DNA of 64,000 nt from Sulfuricella denitrificans skB26. GTDB lineage: Bacteria > Pseudomonadota > Gammaproteobacteria > Burkholderiales > Sulfuricellaceae. Below the pieces are notes generated by a model, which worked only from the letters and a program-made list of their open reading frames with translations, did not search any database and was not told the DNA's origin. Position numbers and translations under genes: made by a program. Position 1 is the stretch's first letter. Each line of letters begins with the position of its first letter. The stretch spans positions 744,001 to 808,000 of the forward strand of contig NC_022357.1 of assembly GCF_000297055.2 (NCBI RefSeq), written 5' to 3'. Of this stretch, positions 1 to 7,620 are shown piece after piece.

Positions 1-1
1 G

Positions 2-2692
2 GTCTTTGCGGCTGAAGCATTGCGCCATGATCTGGAGGTGGAACCGGACCGTGATGTGCTGGCCGAGTTGTTTGCCGATAGCCGTTTGGCTGCCGATGCC
101 GAGGAGTTCGCCGGCATGCTGGAGCGCGGCACTGCCACCGATCTCAAAAATGTCACAAAGCTGCGCGTTGCTTTGGCGGGAGGTGATTTCGAGTCATTCT
201 GTTTGGTGTTCCTTACTGGCGAAGGCGAGCCCCGAAAACGGGAATACACCAAGGCTCTGGCAGGGCGGCTGGGCGAGGCTGGTGCAGCGCGCTTCCTGGA
301 TCTGCACCGGACGATTTCTGCGCGCTTGCTGGGAGCGAAAGACCAACTCGCCGCGCAAGCCGCTTACCGCTTCAACCGCGCTGCCTTGCGCTGCGGCGCT
401 GGGCTGCTCGCCGCCTACCAACGCCTCAAGGAGGAACGGCGGGCGGTGGATTTTACCGACGTGGAATGGCGTGTCCATGAACTGCTCAACCGTTCCGATC
501 ATGCCGAATACATGCAGTACAAGCTCGACTGCCGCTACCGCCATATCCTGCTCGATGAATTCCAGGACACCAACCCGCTGCAATGGCAAATCATGCGTTC
601 CTGGCTCGATGCATCGACGGGGGCGGGCAGCGCGCCGACAGTGTTTCTGGTGGGCGACCCGAAGCAGGCAATCTACCGTTTTCGTCGCGCCGATGCGCGG
701 TTGTTCGGCATCGCCGCCGATTTTCTGGAACAAGGCTACGGCGCGGCGCGACTGCAGCAGAACGTCTCCCGTCGCAGCGCGCCGCCGGTGTTGGAGGCGG
801 TGAACCGATTGTTCGGGCAGGAGGCTGAATTCAGTGGGTTCGAACTGCATGAAGCGCATCACACTGAAATCCCGGGTCGGGTGGAAGTGCTGCCCCTGGC
901 CCAAGGCGATCAAGTAGAACACGCCGAAGCCCAACCGTCAGTCCTGACCTTGCGCGACCCCCTGATCGAAGCGCTGGAAGAAGAGGAAGACCAGCGCGTC
1001 GAGCGGGAGGCCCAACAACTTGCGGAAAAAATCGGCAGCATGGTCGGGTCATGGCAGATCGTTACAGAAAATGGCGAAGGCAGAACGGCGGAGTTCCGCG
1101 ACATCCTGTTGCTGAAACGCAGCCGCACCCGGCTGGAAATTTACGAGCGCGCCCTGCGCACGGCGGGTATCCCTTACGTCAGCTCGCGTCAGGGCGGTTT
1201 GCTCGAAACGCTGGAATGCAGTGATCTGACGGCCTTGCTGACTTTTCTCATTACGCCCTTTGCCGACCTGTGCCTCGCTCAGGCGCTGCGCTCGCCCCTG
1301 TTTGGCTGTAGTGACGACGACCTGATGCGATTGGCAAAATTGCCTGACGGTTCCTGGTGGGCGCGCCTGCAGGCATTGGCCGTGCGCGGTGAGGCAGGCC
1401 CGACCCTACAGCGGGCAGCGGACCTGCTGCAGAGCTGGCTCGCACTCACCGATACCCTGCCGGTACACGACCTGCTCGACCGCATCTATTTCGAGGGCGA
1501 CTTGCTGCCGCGCTACGCCGCCGTGCCGGAAGCGATGCGCGGCGCGGTACAGGCCAACCTGCACGCCTTCATGGAACTGGCGCTGACCGTGGACAGCGGC
1601 CGCTATCCCAGCCTGCCCAAATTCATCAACGAACTGCAGCAGCTGCGCCGTGCGGCGGCGCAAGAGGCCCCGGACGAAGGCATCGTCGGCGATGCCGGCA
1701 ACGCCGTGCGCATTCTCACCATCCACGGTTCCAAAGGGCTGGAATCCCCCATCGTCTGGCTGCTCGACGCCCATGCTTCGCCCCGCAATGAGCGTGGCTA
1801 CCGGGCAGTGATCGACTGGCCGCCGGAAAACCCCCGCCCGCAGTATTTCTTCCTCTACGCTGGCAAACGCGAGCGCGCCGCACAGTGGCAGCCCGTGTTC
1901 GATGCGGAAACCCAGTTGGAGCGGCGCGAAGACCTGAACCTGCTGTATGTCGCGATGACCCGTGCCCGTCAGGCGTTGATCGTCAGCGGCAGCGAAAGCA
2001 CACGCAAGTCCGAGGAAAGCTGGTATGGCAAGTTGCTGCGCACGGTTCAGGCAACGCCCCCTCTCCCCAACCCCTCCCCCACTGGGGGGGAGGGGCTTTT
2101 CATCATTGGACAATCGCTCGCCAATGGCACCCCTCTCCCCTCGCGGGAGAGGGGCAGGGGAGAGGGGGAGAAGGCGGTCGATGCCTTGCCCCGCGCAATC
2201 ATCCCCACCGGCAAGCGCATCAGCCAGCGCCAGACTGAAGCGCAGCGCCACGGCATCCGGTTGCACGCGCTGCTGGAAAGGATCGCGCCGCCCGCGCCGG
2301 TGCTCGACCGGGCGTGGCTGAAAGACCGGCTGGAAGTGGACGATGCGGAGTTCGATTCGCTCTGGCAGGAGGCCCTGCATCTTACCCAAGCCCCCCATTT
2401 GCAGCGCTTCTTCGACCCCGCATGCTATGTGAACGCCTGGAAGGAAGTGCCCTATCGCACCGCGTCAGGGGAGAGCCGTCGGCTCGACCGGTTGGTTGAA
2501 TTCGAGGACAGTGTCTGGATACTGGATTTCAAGGCCGCCGAGAAGGTGGAGGAAGGTAATCTGGCGGTTTGCGCCGCGCCTTATCTGGGGGTGATGAGGG
2601 AATATCGGATTGCTATGGAGGGGGTGTTTGCGCCCAAGAGGGTGAGGGCGGTGTTGGTGTTTGGGAATGGCTTGCTATTTGAAATCGATTAG
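2..2692 (+). CDS. AddA/RecB-type UvrD helicase-nuclease, 5'-truncated by window edge
   Basis: The reading frame is open from the first bases, so the N-terminus with Walker A lies upstream of the window. Visible superfamily-1 helicase motifs, counted from the TTG at 20: motif II LLDEFQDTN (about residue 176), motif III VGDPKQAIYRFRR (about 211), motif V IHGSKGLE (about 568) and motif VI LLYVAMTRARQ (about 640). A C-terminal LDFK near residue 835 fits the PD-(D/E)XK nuclease core. Such proteins unwind and resect double-strand breaks for RecA loading, normally with an AddB- or RecC-like partner, which would lie upstream. Oddity: residues about 680-720 are low-complexity Pro/Gly/Glu encoded by two inverted palindromic DNA repeats inserted in frame. 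AddA versus RecB cannot be decided from this fragment. Confidence 0.88.
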   Translation, partial: VFAAEALRHDLEVEPDRDVLAELFADSRLAADAEEFAGMLERGTATDLKNVTKLRVALAGGDFESFCLVFLTGEGEPRKREYTKALAGRLGEAGAARFLDLHRTISARLLGAKDQLAAQAAYRFNRAALRCGAGLLAAYQRLKEERRAVDFTDVEWRVHELLNRSDHAEYMQYKLDCRYRHILLDEFQDTNPLQWQIMRSWLDASTGAGSAPTVFLVGDPKQAIYRFRRADARLFGIAADFLEQGYGAARLQQNVSRRSAPPVLEAVNRLFGQEAEFSGFELHEAHHTEIPGRVEVLPLAQGDQVEHAEAQPSVLTLRDPLIEALEEEEDQRVEREAQQLAEKIGSMVGSWQIVTENGEGRTAEFRDILLLKRSRTRLEIYERALRTAGIPYVSSRQGGLLETLECSDLTALLTFLITPFADLCLAQALRSPLFGCSDDDLMRLAKLPDGSWWARLQALAVRGEAGPTLQRAADLLQSWLALTDTLPVHDLLDRIYFEGDLLPRYAAVPEAMRGAVQANLHAFMELALTVDSGRYPSLPKFINELQQLRRAAAQEAPDEGIVGDAGNAVRILTIHGSKGLESPIVWLLDAHASPRNERGYRAVIDWPPENPRPQYFFLYAGKRERAAQWQPVFDAETQLERREDLNLLYVAMTRARQALIVSGSESTRKSEESWYGKLLRTVQATPPLPNPSPTGGEGLFIIGQSLANGTPLPSRERGRGEGEKAVDALPRAIIPTGKRISQRQTEAQRHGIRLHALLERIAPPAPVLDRAWLKDRLEVDDAEFDSLWQEALHLTQAPHLQRFFDPACYVNAWKEVPYRTASGESRRLDRLVEFEDSVWILDFKAAEKVEEGNLAVCAAPYLGVMREYRIAMEGVFAPKRVRAVLVFGNGLLFEID
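2056..2171. repeat. Two inverted CT-rich palindromic repeats inside the helicase gene
   Basis: A C-rich arm (about 2056-2080) and a G-rich arm (2084-2096) form one palindrome. A second palindrome spans about 2129-2171 with CCCCTCTCCCCTCGCGGGAG at its core. They face each other across about 30 bases. The same sequence family occurs inside hypF and, degraded, after 7998. The reading frame stays open across both. Confidence 0.75.
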
Positions 2693-2726
2693 CTGGAATA
2701 GTCTCTTTGTTATCAGCTGTTCCTGC

Positions 2727-3515
2727 TTACATCGTGAACTCACGTACGATATGGGTGTGCCGTGGAGCCAGGCGGTCAAATACTGTCGGTTTGTGTTTGC
2801 TGTAATGTCCAAAATAATAAGTCAGGTTCAGGAAAAGCTTTGCCTCATCCCAAGTGTTGTGGCTTGCACCAAGTTCCACGCTTAATTTTTTGTTCGGGTT
2901 CGCCTTCAACGCCGTTCTCCATCCCTGTACCGGTTTGATCGTTGTCGAAGCGTTCCATTGGTAGGCTTTAAGACTTAAGCGTGCATGGTTCGGGAACGGG
3001 GTGGGCACTTCAACTTTGAGATCGAAACCATCAAGGGCAAGTGGCTGGCTGCCGATGGCGTTATACAGATTCGCACGCACGACGGCGTTTTCACTGAATG
3101 CTTCGCCCCCGATGCTGATGTGTTCTGCGTTCGACTCAGTATCCTGATCGTAAAATCCGTTTAAACCTAGCGCCCACGTGTTGTCAGCAGTTAGCCAGCG
3201 GTAACCGCTGCCTATGTTCGTTGTTACGCCACCGTCTTCCTGTCGCAGTTTGCCTTGCAAGAATACGGTTTCATTATGGGTTTGCCGGATAGGGCGCAGG
3301 GTTTTTATCATCAATGTCGGCTGATTGTTAGCCATGCCAAATTTTATGGTGGTGTGCTTTAACCAAATTGGCCGGTATTGCGCTGAAAGTGCGCGGTTGC
3401 CAAGTTTCGTCAGGGTATTGGCCAGGTTGCGTGATTGCTCGTCAGCGAATGTTGATGGTGAAATCGGTAGCAAGATGCTAAACATACAGGTGCTCATAAC
3501 GGCTTGCCGTTTCAT
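2727..3515 (-). CDS. Stand-alone inverse autotransporter beta-barrel protein
   Basis: 262 aa with an N-terminal signal peptide (Cys-containing hydrophobic stretch, then STFADE). The body matches the inverse-autotransporter/intimin-invasin beta-domain: GSGYRWL, a long run of alternating strand-like segments, GLNGFYDQD, and a YYFG strand near the C-terminus. In intimins and invasins this barrel exports a C-terminal passenger made of Ig-like domains; here the protein stops directly after the barrel, as in YchO-like proteins. The ATG at 3515 has AGGAGG just upstream. It is monocistronic, with a near-perfect 34-bp palindrome 55 bases upstream. Its role (adhesion, envelope structure) is unknown. 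Family call is firm, function inferred. Confidence 0.75.
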   Translation of the reverse strand: MKRQAVMSTCMFSILLPISPSTFADEQSRNLANTLTKLGNRALSAQYRPIWLKHTTIKFGMANNQPTLMIKTLRPIRQTHNETVFLQGKLRQEDGGVTTNIGSGYRWLTADNTWALGLNGFYDQDTESNAEHISIGGEAFSENAVVRANLYNAIGSQPLALDGFDLKVEVPTPFPNHARLSLKAYQWNASTTIKPVQGWRTALKANPNKKLSVELGASHNTWDEAKLFLNLTYYFGHYSKHKPTVFDRLAPRHTHIVREFTM

Positions 3516-3570
3516 ATGCCTCCTAATAAACAGGATTGAATTATTCAGTGGTACTGTTTACATGATGATT

Positions 3571-3604
3571 TGCAATAATGGTTTTGTACAAAAATATTAT
3601 TGCA
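3571..3604. promoter_or_regulatory. 34-bp near-perfect palindrome upstream of the autotransporter
   Basis: Outer arms TGCAATAAT and ATTATTGCA are exact complements; the centre TTTTGTACAAAA is itself a perfect palindrome; only two positions per half do not pair. It lies between the autotransporter start (3515) and the BrnA-like stop (3657). The AT-rich symmetry and position suggest an operator for a dimeric regulator; a transcription terminator is less likely because the stem is AT-rich. Confidence 0.5.
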
Positions 3605-3656
3605 TAAAATGGGCGCGGAGGTGAAGTTGAACCAGCGTTGGGTTTTGGCCGATGCA

Positions 3657-3932
3657 TTACCCCGGTGAATGTGACTTGAGCCAGTCGCGTAATGCCTCGT
3701 TCATACGCGTTTGCCAGCGAGGACCGCTGGCGCGGAAAGCCTCGAGCACGTCGGCATCGAAGCGCACCGTGGTGGAAACTTTGTGGCTTCCCCGCGGGCG
3801 ACCGGGTGCGCGCTTGAATTGCGCCAGCTCGGTATCGGTCAAGGGTTGCGCATCCGGGTCTTGCAGCGCGGCAGCGGTGATCGCCGCGTCCTCTGCCGAC
3901 GTTGGCAATTTAATCTGGGAGCGTTTCAACAT
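3657..3932 (-). CDS. BrnA-like antitoxin, orphan
   Basis: 91 aa. The N-terminal TSAEDAAITAAALQDPD segment and the C-terminal ribbon-helix-helix region (STTVRFDADVLEAFRASG, then WQTRMNEALRDWL) are typical of BrnA/CopG-like antitoxins, which bind DNA as dimers and neutralise a BrnT ribonuclease. BrnT normally sits just upstream in the same operon; only 64 bases separate this start from the next gene, which encodes an unrelated membrane protein, so no toxin is seen. It may be a degraded pair, an anti-toxin against a distant copy, or simply a regulator. Confidence 0.7.
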   Translation of the reverse strand: MLKRSQIKLPTSAEDAAITAAALQDPDAQPLTDTELAQFKRAPGRPRGSHKVSTTVRFDADVLEAFRASGPRWQTRMNEALRDWLKSHSPG

Positions 3933-3996
3933 AGTGTTTGGCCTCTCGAGTTTGGGGCCTCTGTAATTTCACGCGAGTAAAGTGAATCGTTGATTT

Positions 3997-4341
3997 TTAT
4001 TCGTTCCTGTTCTTGGATTCGCGCTGACGTTCTTTGATGCGCTCTTGAACGCGAGAATCTGCTTTCTCCTTGAATTCAATAGCTGTTGCTGTAGCTTCTA
4101 TGGCCGCTGACTCCATGGATGTAAGCATTTTGCGTCGGCCATTCCAGAGAATCTGTATGTTCCTGATTGTGGTAAATAATATAAAAATAAGGGTTGAAAA
4201 GCCCGCGATGGTTCCGATGGTGTTTGTGGAGTCGCTGTTCGGCATGGCTCCGCTTGCAATCAAGAACAAGAGTGTTCCGGATAGGAATACCAATACCATT
4301 TTAATGTTGAATTTATACATTGCTATCAATGTGTCTTTCAT
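3997..4341 (-). CDS. Small membrane protein of unknown function
   Basis: 114 aa with two hydrophobic segments (about residues 14-32 and 43-60) followed by a charged, helix-prone tail rich in Lys/Arg/Glu that is probably cytoplasmic. I recognise no family. Met7 (4323) is an alternative start. It is the middle of three same-strand small genes separated by spacers that contain attC-like sequence, so it may be an integron-type cassette gene. Confidence 0.5.
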   Translation of the reverse strand: MKDTLIAMYKFNIKMVLVFLSGTLLFLIASGAMPNSDSTNTIGTIAGFSTLIFILFTTIRNIQILWNGRRKMLTSMESAAIEATATAIEFKEKADSRVQERIKERQRESKNRNE

Positions 4342-4373
4342 GATGCGTATTCCTGTTTACGAAAATATAGTTA

Positions 4374-4410
4374 GCTTAACGTGAAGCTAATCAGCCGCCG
4401 GAGGCAGAAG
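4374..4410 (-). other. attC-like right half-site (tentative)
   Basis: Read on the minus strand the spacer ends with GGCGGCTGATTAGCTTCACG followed by GTTAAGC. GTTAAGC fits the integron R' core GTTRRRY, and the preceding block resembles the L' side of many attC sites. A matching left R'' box was not found near the stop of the upstream gene, so this is at best a degenerate site. Confidence 0.25.
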
Positions 4411-4482
4411 GCCGGATGAAACCAGAAATATTGGGGTCTTGTAGTCATGCGTCAATGCAAGACCTTAAACTCTCGGCGATGT

Positions 4483-4986
4483 TTATTTCGTACTAAGAAT
4501 CTTTTTTTTCTGCGCTTCAAATTCGATTTCATTGATGATGCCCTTCTTTCGTAGGTCATCTAACTTGACCAATTCCGCATACACATCCACAGGTCTTATG
4601 GATTCATCTTTAGTGCGAATGTCGGGAGAAATATTTTCGATTTTTTGTATTAAAACATTCGCGGGCGGCAAAAGAGATGTTCTGCGTACCTCAGGGTCGT
4701 TTTTATCAACGACCCTGAACTGATACTCGAACGACGCCCACTGCGCTGGGCCATTCCCCATAGGTCTTTCTTTCGCAGAAATTGGAATTGCGACTTTACC
4801 CTGGCCTTCAGCGAAGGCATGGGCGTCACTGATAACCCCTGCTTTCAATGCGCTCGGACTAGCAAAGATGCCGCCGTGGGCTTCTCTTGATAACATATAG
4901 GTGTCTGGAGAAAGTTTAACGATGCCTGGATTTGCACATCCAGACAGGGCTGCAATGCTAAATAATAAAGCTGCTATTTGGCGCAT
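4483..4986 (-). CDS. Lipoprotein with C-terminal SHOCT domain
   Basis: 167 aa. The N-terminus is a lipoprotein signal with lipobox LSGC (Cys17), and the sequence begins maturation at CANPG. The last about 25 residues (KLDDLRKKGIINEIEFEAQ) are a SHOCT domain, a short C-terminal oligomerisation motif found in many bacterial proteins. The middle has no motif I recognise. GGAG lies 5 bases upstream of the ATG. Role unknown; an envelope-anchored scaffold is a guess. Confidence 0.65.
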   Translation of the reverse strand: MRQIAALLFSIAALSGCANPGIVKLSPDTYMLSREAHGGIFASPSALKAGVISDAHAFAEGQGKVAIPISAKERPMGNGPAQWASFEYQFRVVDKNDPEVRRTSLLPPANVLIQKIENISPDIRTKDESIRPVDVYAELVKLDDLRKKGIINEIEFEAQKKKILSTK

Positions 4987-5014
4987 AAATTCTCCGTGTG
5001 TGTGGGTTGTAGGA

Positions 5015-5080
5015 AGTCAACGTTCGAACTTGGTGGACGGACACAGCAGGCGACCGGTTCGCTGGAGCAAGGGGTTATGC
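5015..5080 (-). other. attC-like spacer between two small genes (tentative)
   Basis: On the minus strand the spacer runs from GCATAAC, immediately after the upstream gene's stop, through CCCCTTGCTCCAGCGAACC to AACGTTGAC before the next gene. This order (R''-like box, CTCCAGCG-type left block, GTT core close to the next start) is that of an integron attC site, but both core boxes deviate from RYYYAAC and GTTRRRY by one base. Confidence 0.3.
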
Positions 5081-5081
5081 G

Positions 5082-5678
5082 TCATTTCTTGATCGCCTCT
5101 ATGAATTCCTTCATTTGCCTCTCATGCTCGAAAATGGCGCCGATGTCTGGAGTCGCGAGGCCGGAAAATTTATCCGTTAGGCTCTCGAGCAGAGACTGCA
5201 AGCATTTGCGTACCGCAAAACACCACTGTGTATTCCCGATTGTTCCGGAATAGTGAATTTCTGCGTTGTCCCACTCCACAAAGGCAGGAAAGAACGTATC
5301 GTAGGCTTCGAGTGAGTAGCGGATAATAACGGAGAATGGCTGAAGCCGTTCTTTTAAGAAGTCGTAGTTCGACCGGTCTGAAAGAAAGCAGGCTAAATCC
5401 GCAAGCCGTTCGATGCTGTGACCTGCCTTTCGTATATCACAGTACACTTGCTTTGGATCGGCATCAAAATTCCCGAGAATCGCATGGGACTTGAGGGCGC
5501 ACTCGCAAGCCATAAGCAGATCTACAAACGCCTTGATTTGTCCTGTCTTGTGGGTCTCGATCTTCCATAGCACGTCAAACCGAGCCGCGAAATCGAACGC
5601 ATCGTGGTAGTAGTGCTCTGCTATCGAATAGAGGACAGAAAGGGGCTTCTCAGTCATCGCAGCCGTACTCTGAGGCAT
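5082..5678 (-). CDS. Hypothetical protein, soluble, alpha-helical
   Basis: 198 aa with no signal peptide or membrane segment. Several Cys residues (CECALK, LACFLS, CLQSLL) are spread through a predicted mostly helical protein. I recognise no family. Met8 (5657) is an alternative start. It shares strand and spacing pattern with the two small genes downstream and may belong to the same cassette-like group. Confidence 0.5.
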   Translation of the reverse strand: MPQSTAAMTEKPLSVLYSIAEHYYHDAFDFAARFDVLWKIETHKTGQIKAFVDLLMACECALKSHAILGNFDADPKQVYCDIRKAGHSIERLADLACFLSDRSNYDFLKERLQPFSVIIRYSLEAYDTFFPAFVEWDNAEIHYSGTIGNTQWCFAVRKCLQSLLESLTDKFSGLATPDIGAIFEHERQMKEFIEAIKK

Positions 5679-5813
5679 AATGTTAAGTGCACATCCTAAT
5701 TAGAGGCGGGCGGATTCAAGTCTTGAAGAGCAAAAGGGGCCAGGTCGATTTTAATCCTGAATTTTCTTGTGCAAGAAAGTTTGACTCAGTATAGGGAAGC
5801 TGGCTTCTGGGGT

Positions 5814-5834
5814 ATATAGGGGTTGCCCCTATAT
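5814..5834. repeat. Hairpin in the gene-free stretch 5679-6373
   Basis: ATATAGGGG, a 3-base loop, CCCCTATAT: a perfect 9-bp stem. A second small dyad (GGCTGG/CCAGCC, 5851-5865) follows. No convincing gene lies between 5679 and 6373; short open frames there run through repeats. Confidence 0.4.
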
Positions 5835-5950
5835 TTATTGGCAGGGTAAAGGCTGGTGGCCAGCCCAATGGCGTATAGCTGAGGTATAGCGGTGCTGGAT
5901 TTGAGTGCGCTGCGCGCAATTGCTTAGATGCCGGGGGCTGCCCGGCAGCA

Positions 5951-6286
5951 GGTTACTTTATTTTGCTTGTCCAAAATACAAGTAACCAAACAAAAAGACA
6001 CCCTGCCGCGCCGGCCCTGCGGGCTACCTTCGGTTTGACGGTCAAATTGGGCGGCTGCGCAACTCGCCCTAGCGGGATGCACACCCCGCACCCCACCGCG
6101 GAGCTCGAACAGTGCTCGCCTTCATCCCAATTTGGCCGCCAAACCGAAGCGGCGCAGAAGGGGATTTGGGTCTTGTGGGCGTAGCCCGGATTTTGGGTGC
6201 CCTCCCCGCTGGTGAGGGCTGGGTTGGGCGGGATTCTTTGTCCGTACAAAGAATCCCGCTCGCCGGATGGCCCTGGCACCCAAAAT
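5951..6286. repeat. Composite inverted-repeat element
   Basis: Four independent inverted repeats lie side by side: GGTTACTT at 5951-5958 with AAGTAACC at 5980-5987 (with an inner ATTTTG/CAAAAT pair); 24-bp arms at 6028-6051 and 6126-6149 with two mismatches; 12-bp arms ATTTTGGGTGCC (6190-6201) and GGCACCCAAAAT (6275-6286); and nested inside these a 13-bp perfect pair at 6228-6240 and 6247-6259. No gene with family signature is present. It resembles a non-autonomous palindromic repeat element rather than a coding region. Confidence 0.55.
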
Positions 6287-6373
6287 ACTGCGCAGAGCGC
6301 GTCAAAATGGCCCTCTGGCCTGGTACGTGTCTCTCGTTCTGCATAATGAATGGTATGCCGCTACACCGCCCGG

Positions 6374-6721
6374 TTATGCTGCTTTCAGCAAGAACTCAAC
6401 CTTCACTGCTTCGAACGGAAAAATGATACCGCCACCCTCCGCGCGGTCAAGCACGCCAGCATTTAGTAGTGCTGTTACGTCTCCGTGCACTGCCTTTACA
6501 TCGCGCCCGACGCGCCGGGCCGCTTCTCGGATCGATACTGGCCCCGCGCCGCATAGTGCCTTGAGCAATTCCCATCGTTTGGCGGTTAATACCTGCCAAA
6601 GCAGCTCAGGGGTGGCGAAACTGATATGAGCTGATTTTTCGGGTTTCCCTGTTTTCCAGGCGCGCGCAAAGTCCTCCATCGAATCAGCGGGAGTGCGTAC
6701 ATCAAGAGTCACGGTTTTCAC
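6374..6721 (-). CDS. TumA-like antitoxin (HVO_A0114-type winged-helix protein)
   Basis: 115 aa from a GTG at 6721, chosen because GAGGTGG lies about 6 bases before it and family members start with a KTVTL-like segment; the longer ATG start at 6757 would overlap the previous gene by 56 bases. The core ISFATPELLWQVLTAKRWEL, then SIREAARRVGRDVKAVHGDV and LLNAGVLDR, is the winged-helix DNA-binding region of this family. Gene order toxin-antitoxin with overlap matches TumE/TumA modules, in which the second protein neutralises the first and represses the operon. Confidence 0.65.
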   Translation of the reverse strand: MKTVTLDVRTPADSMEDFARAWKTGKPEKSAHISFATPELLWQVLTAKRWELLKALCGAGPVSIREAARRVGRDVKAVHGDVTALLNAGVLDRAEGGGIIFPFEAVKVEFLLKAA

Positions 6722-6998
6722 GGTTCCACCTCGCAATATCACGTTGGAAATCGGCAATCAGCTTGTCCGGCGTCTTGAAGATGTAGGCGCGCTCCTTGCC
6801 AGCAAAATGCCGGTGGTCGCCTTTTCCGACTTCGTTGTCATAACGCAAGACGCACACCCCGTCTACCACATACGCAAGCCTGTACTTGAATGAGTGAACC
6901 GAACCTGTAAGGGGTTCCGGAAGTTGCCACAGCACCAGCTCTGCAAAAGCAGAGGCAGAGTAGGCTATGCGAGTACGGACAAGCTGAATGGCCTTCAT
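6702..6998 (-). CDS. TumE-like toxin (DUF6516 family)
   Basis: 98 aa from the ATG at 6998; the open frame extends to a TTG at 7034 but the ATG gives the usual family length. The signature RYDNEVGKGDHRHFAG followed by YIF and a C-terminal DFQRDIARW segment is that of the TumE/DUF6516 toxin family (RelE-like fold, proposed ribonuclease). It overlaps its antitoxin by 20 bases, indicating translational coupling. Family call is by motif; toxicity is inferred. Confidence 0.65.
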   Translation of the reverse strand: MKAIQLVRTRIAYSASAFAELVLWQLPEPLTGSVHSFKYRLAYVVDGVCVLRYDNEVGKGDHRHFAGKERAYIFKTPDKLIADFQRDIARWNRENRDS

Positions 6999-7053
6999 GT
7001 TGGAGATGATGACAACATGCGTCTGCGTTGTCAATATCCATGAGGCTTTGAAG

Positions 7054-7554
7054 TTAAAGCGGCTCGACAGTTGCCACTGCCGCTGGATTCTCCTGCCAGC
7101 TTTCCAGCTTTTTTCTCATCCGCTTGTAATGCGATCCCCGCCAGTAAACCCGCCCGCAGTTCGGGCAGACCAATAACTCTTCCACCGGCTGCCGGGCATC
7201 TTCCGGCACCTGCAAAGCGTGTTCCGCCGTGGCGGGCTGCAGCGGGGTGTTGTCCATCAGGCAGCGGGTGAAGGCATGGCTGAGCCAGTCGATGTTGAAT
7301 TGACCGCTCAGGACTGCCGCCTGGAGGTCGAACGAGCCGAATGGAAGCTGGAGGACGTGGCCCTTGGCGGCTTTGTGTTCGGTGATTTTGCGGTCGGCGG
7401 TGAGCAGCCAGCGACCTTCGTCGATCGCCTCGCGCAGGATTTGTGCGTCGGTTGCAGTCTCGGCTGCCAGCGTGGTGTCCAGCCCTGCGGCGCGCAGGTA
7501 GCGGGCCAGGCGCGCCAGCATCACGTCACACAGGAAGCGGGGAGCAGATTCCAT
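7054..7554 (-). CDS. Mut7-C RNase-domain protein with zinc ribbon
   Basis: 166 aa. FLCDVMLARLARYLRAAG, then TDAQILREA and WLLTADRKI, is the PIN-like Mut7-C domain (PF01927), with acidic residues at the usual places. The C-terminus carries CPNCGRVYWRGSHYKRM, a zinc-ribbon-like CxxC with a basic patch. Prokaryotic members often have an N-terminal ubiquitin-like domain; this one does not. Predicted to be an RNA-processing nuclease; substrate unknown. Confidence 0.75.
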   Translation of the reverse strand: MESAPRFLCDVMLARLARYLRAAGLDTTLAAETATDAQILREAIDEGRWLLTADRKITEHKAAKGHVLQLPFGSFDLQAAVLSGQFNIDWLSHAFTRCLMDNTPLQPATAEHALQVPEDARQPVEELLVCPNCGRVYWRGSHYKRMRKKLESWQENPAAVATVEPL

Positions 7555-7620
7555 AAGACTCTCTATAATAAAGCAGAGGGGACTTTTTCAATCTTAATTA
7601 TGCAAAGAAGGAGAAGCACT

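Noticed and set aside
5953-6279. 108-codon frame on the minus strand in the gene-free stretch
   Set aside because: It runs through the inverted repeats and has no start signal or family pattern; treated as repeat DNA.
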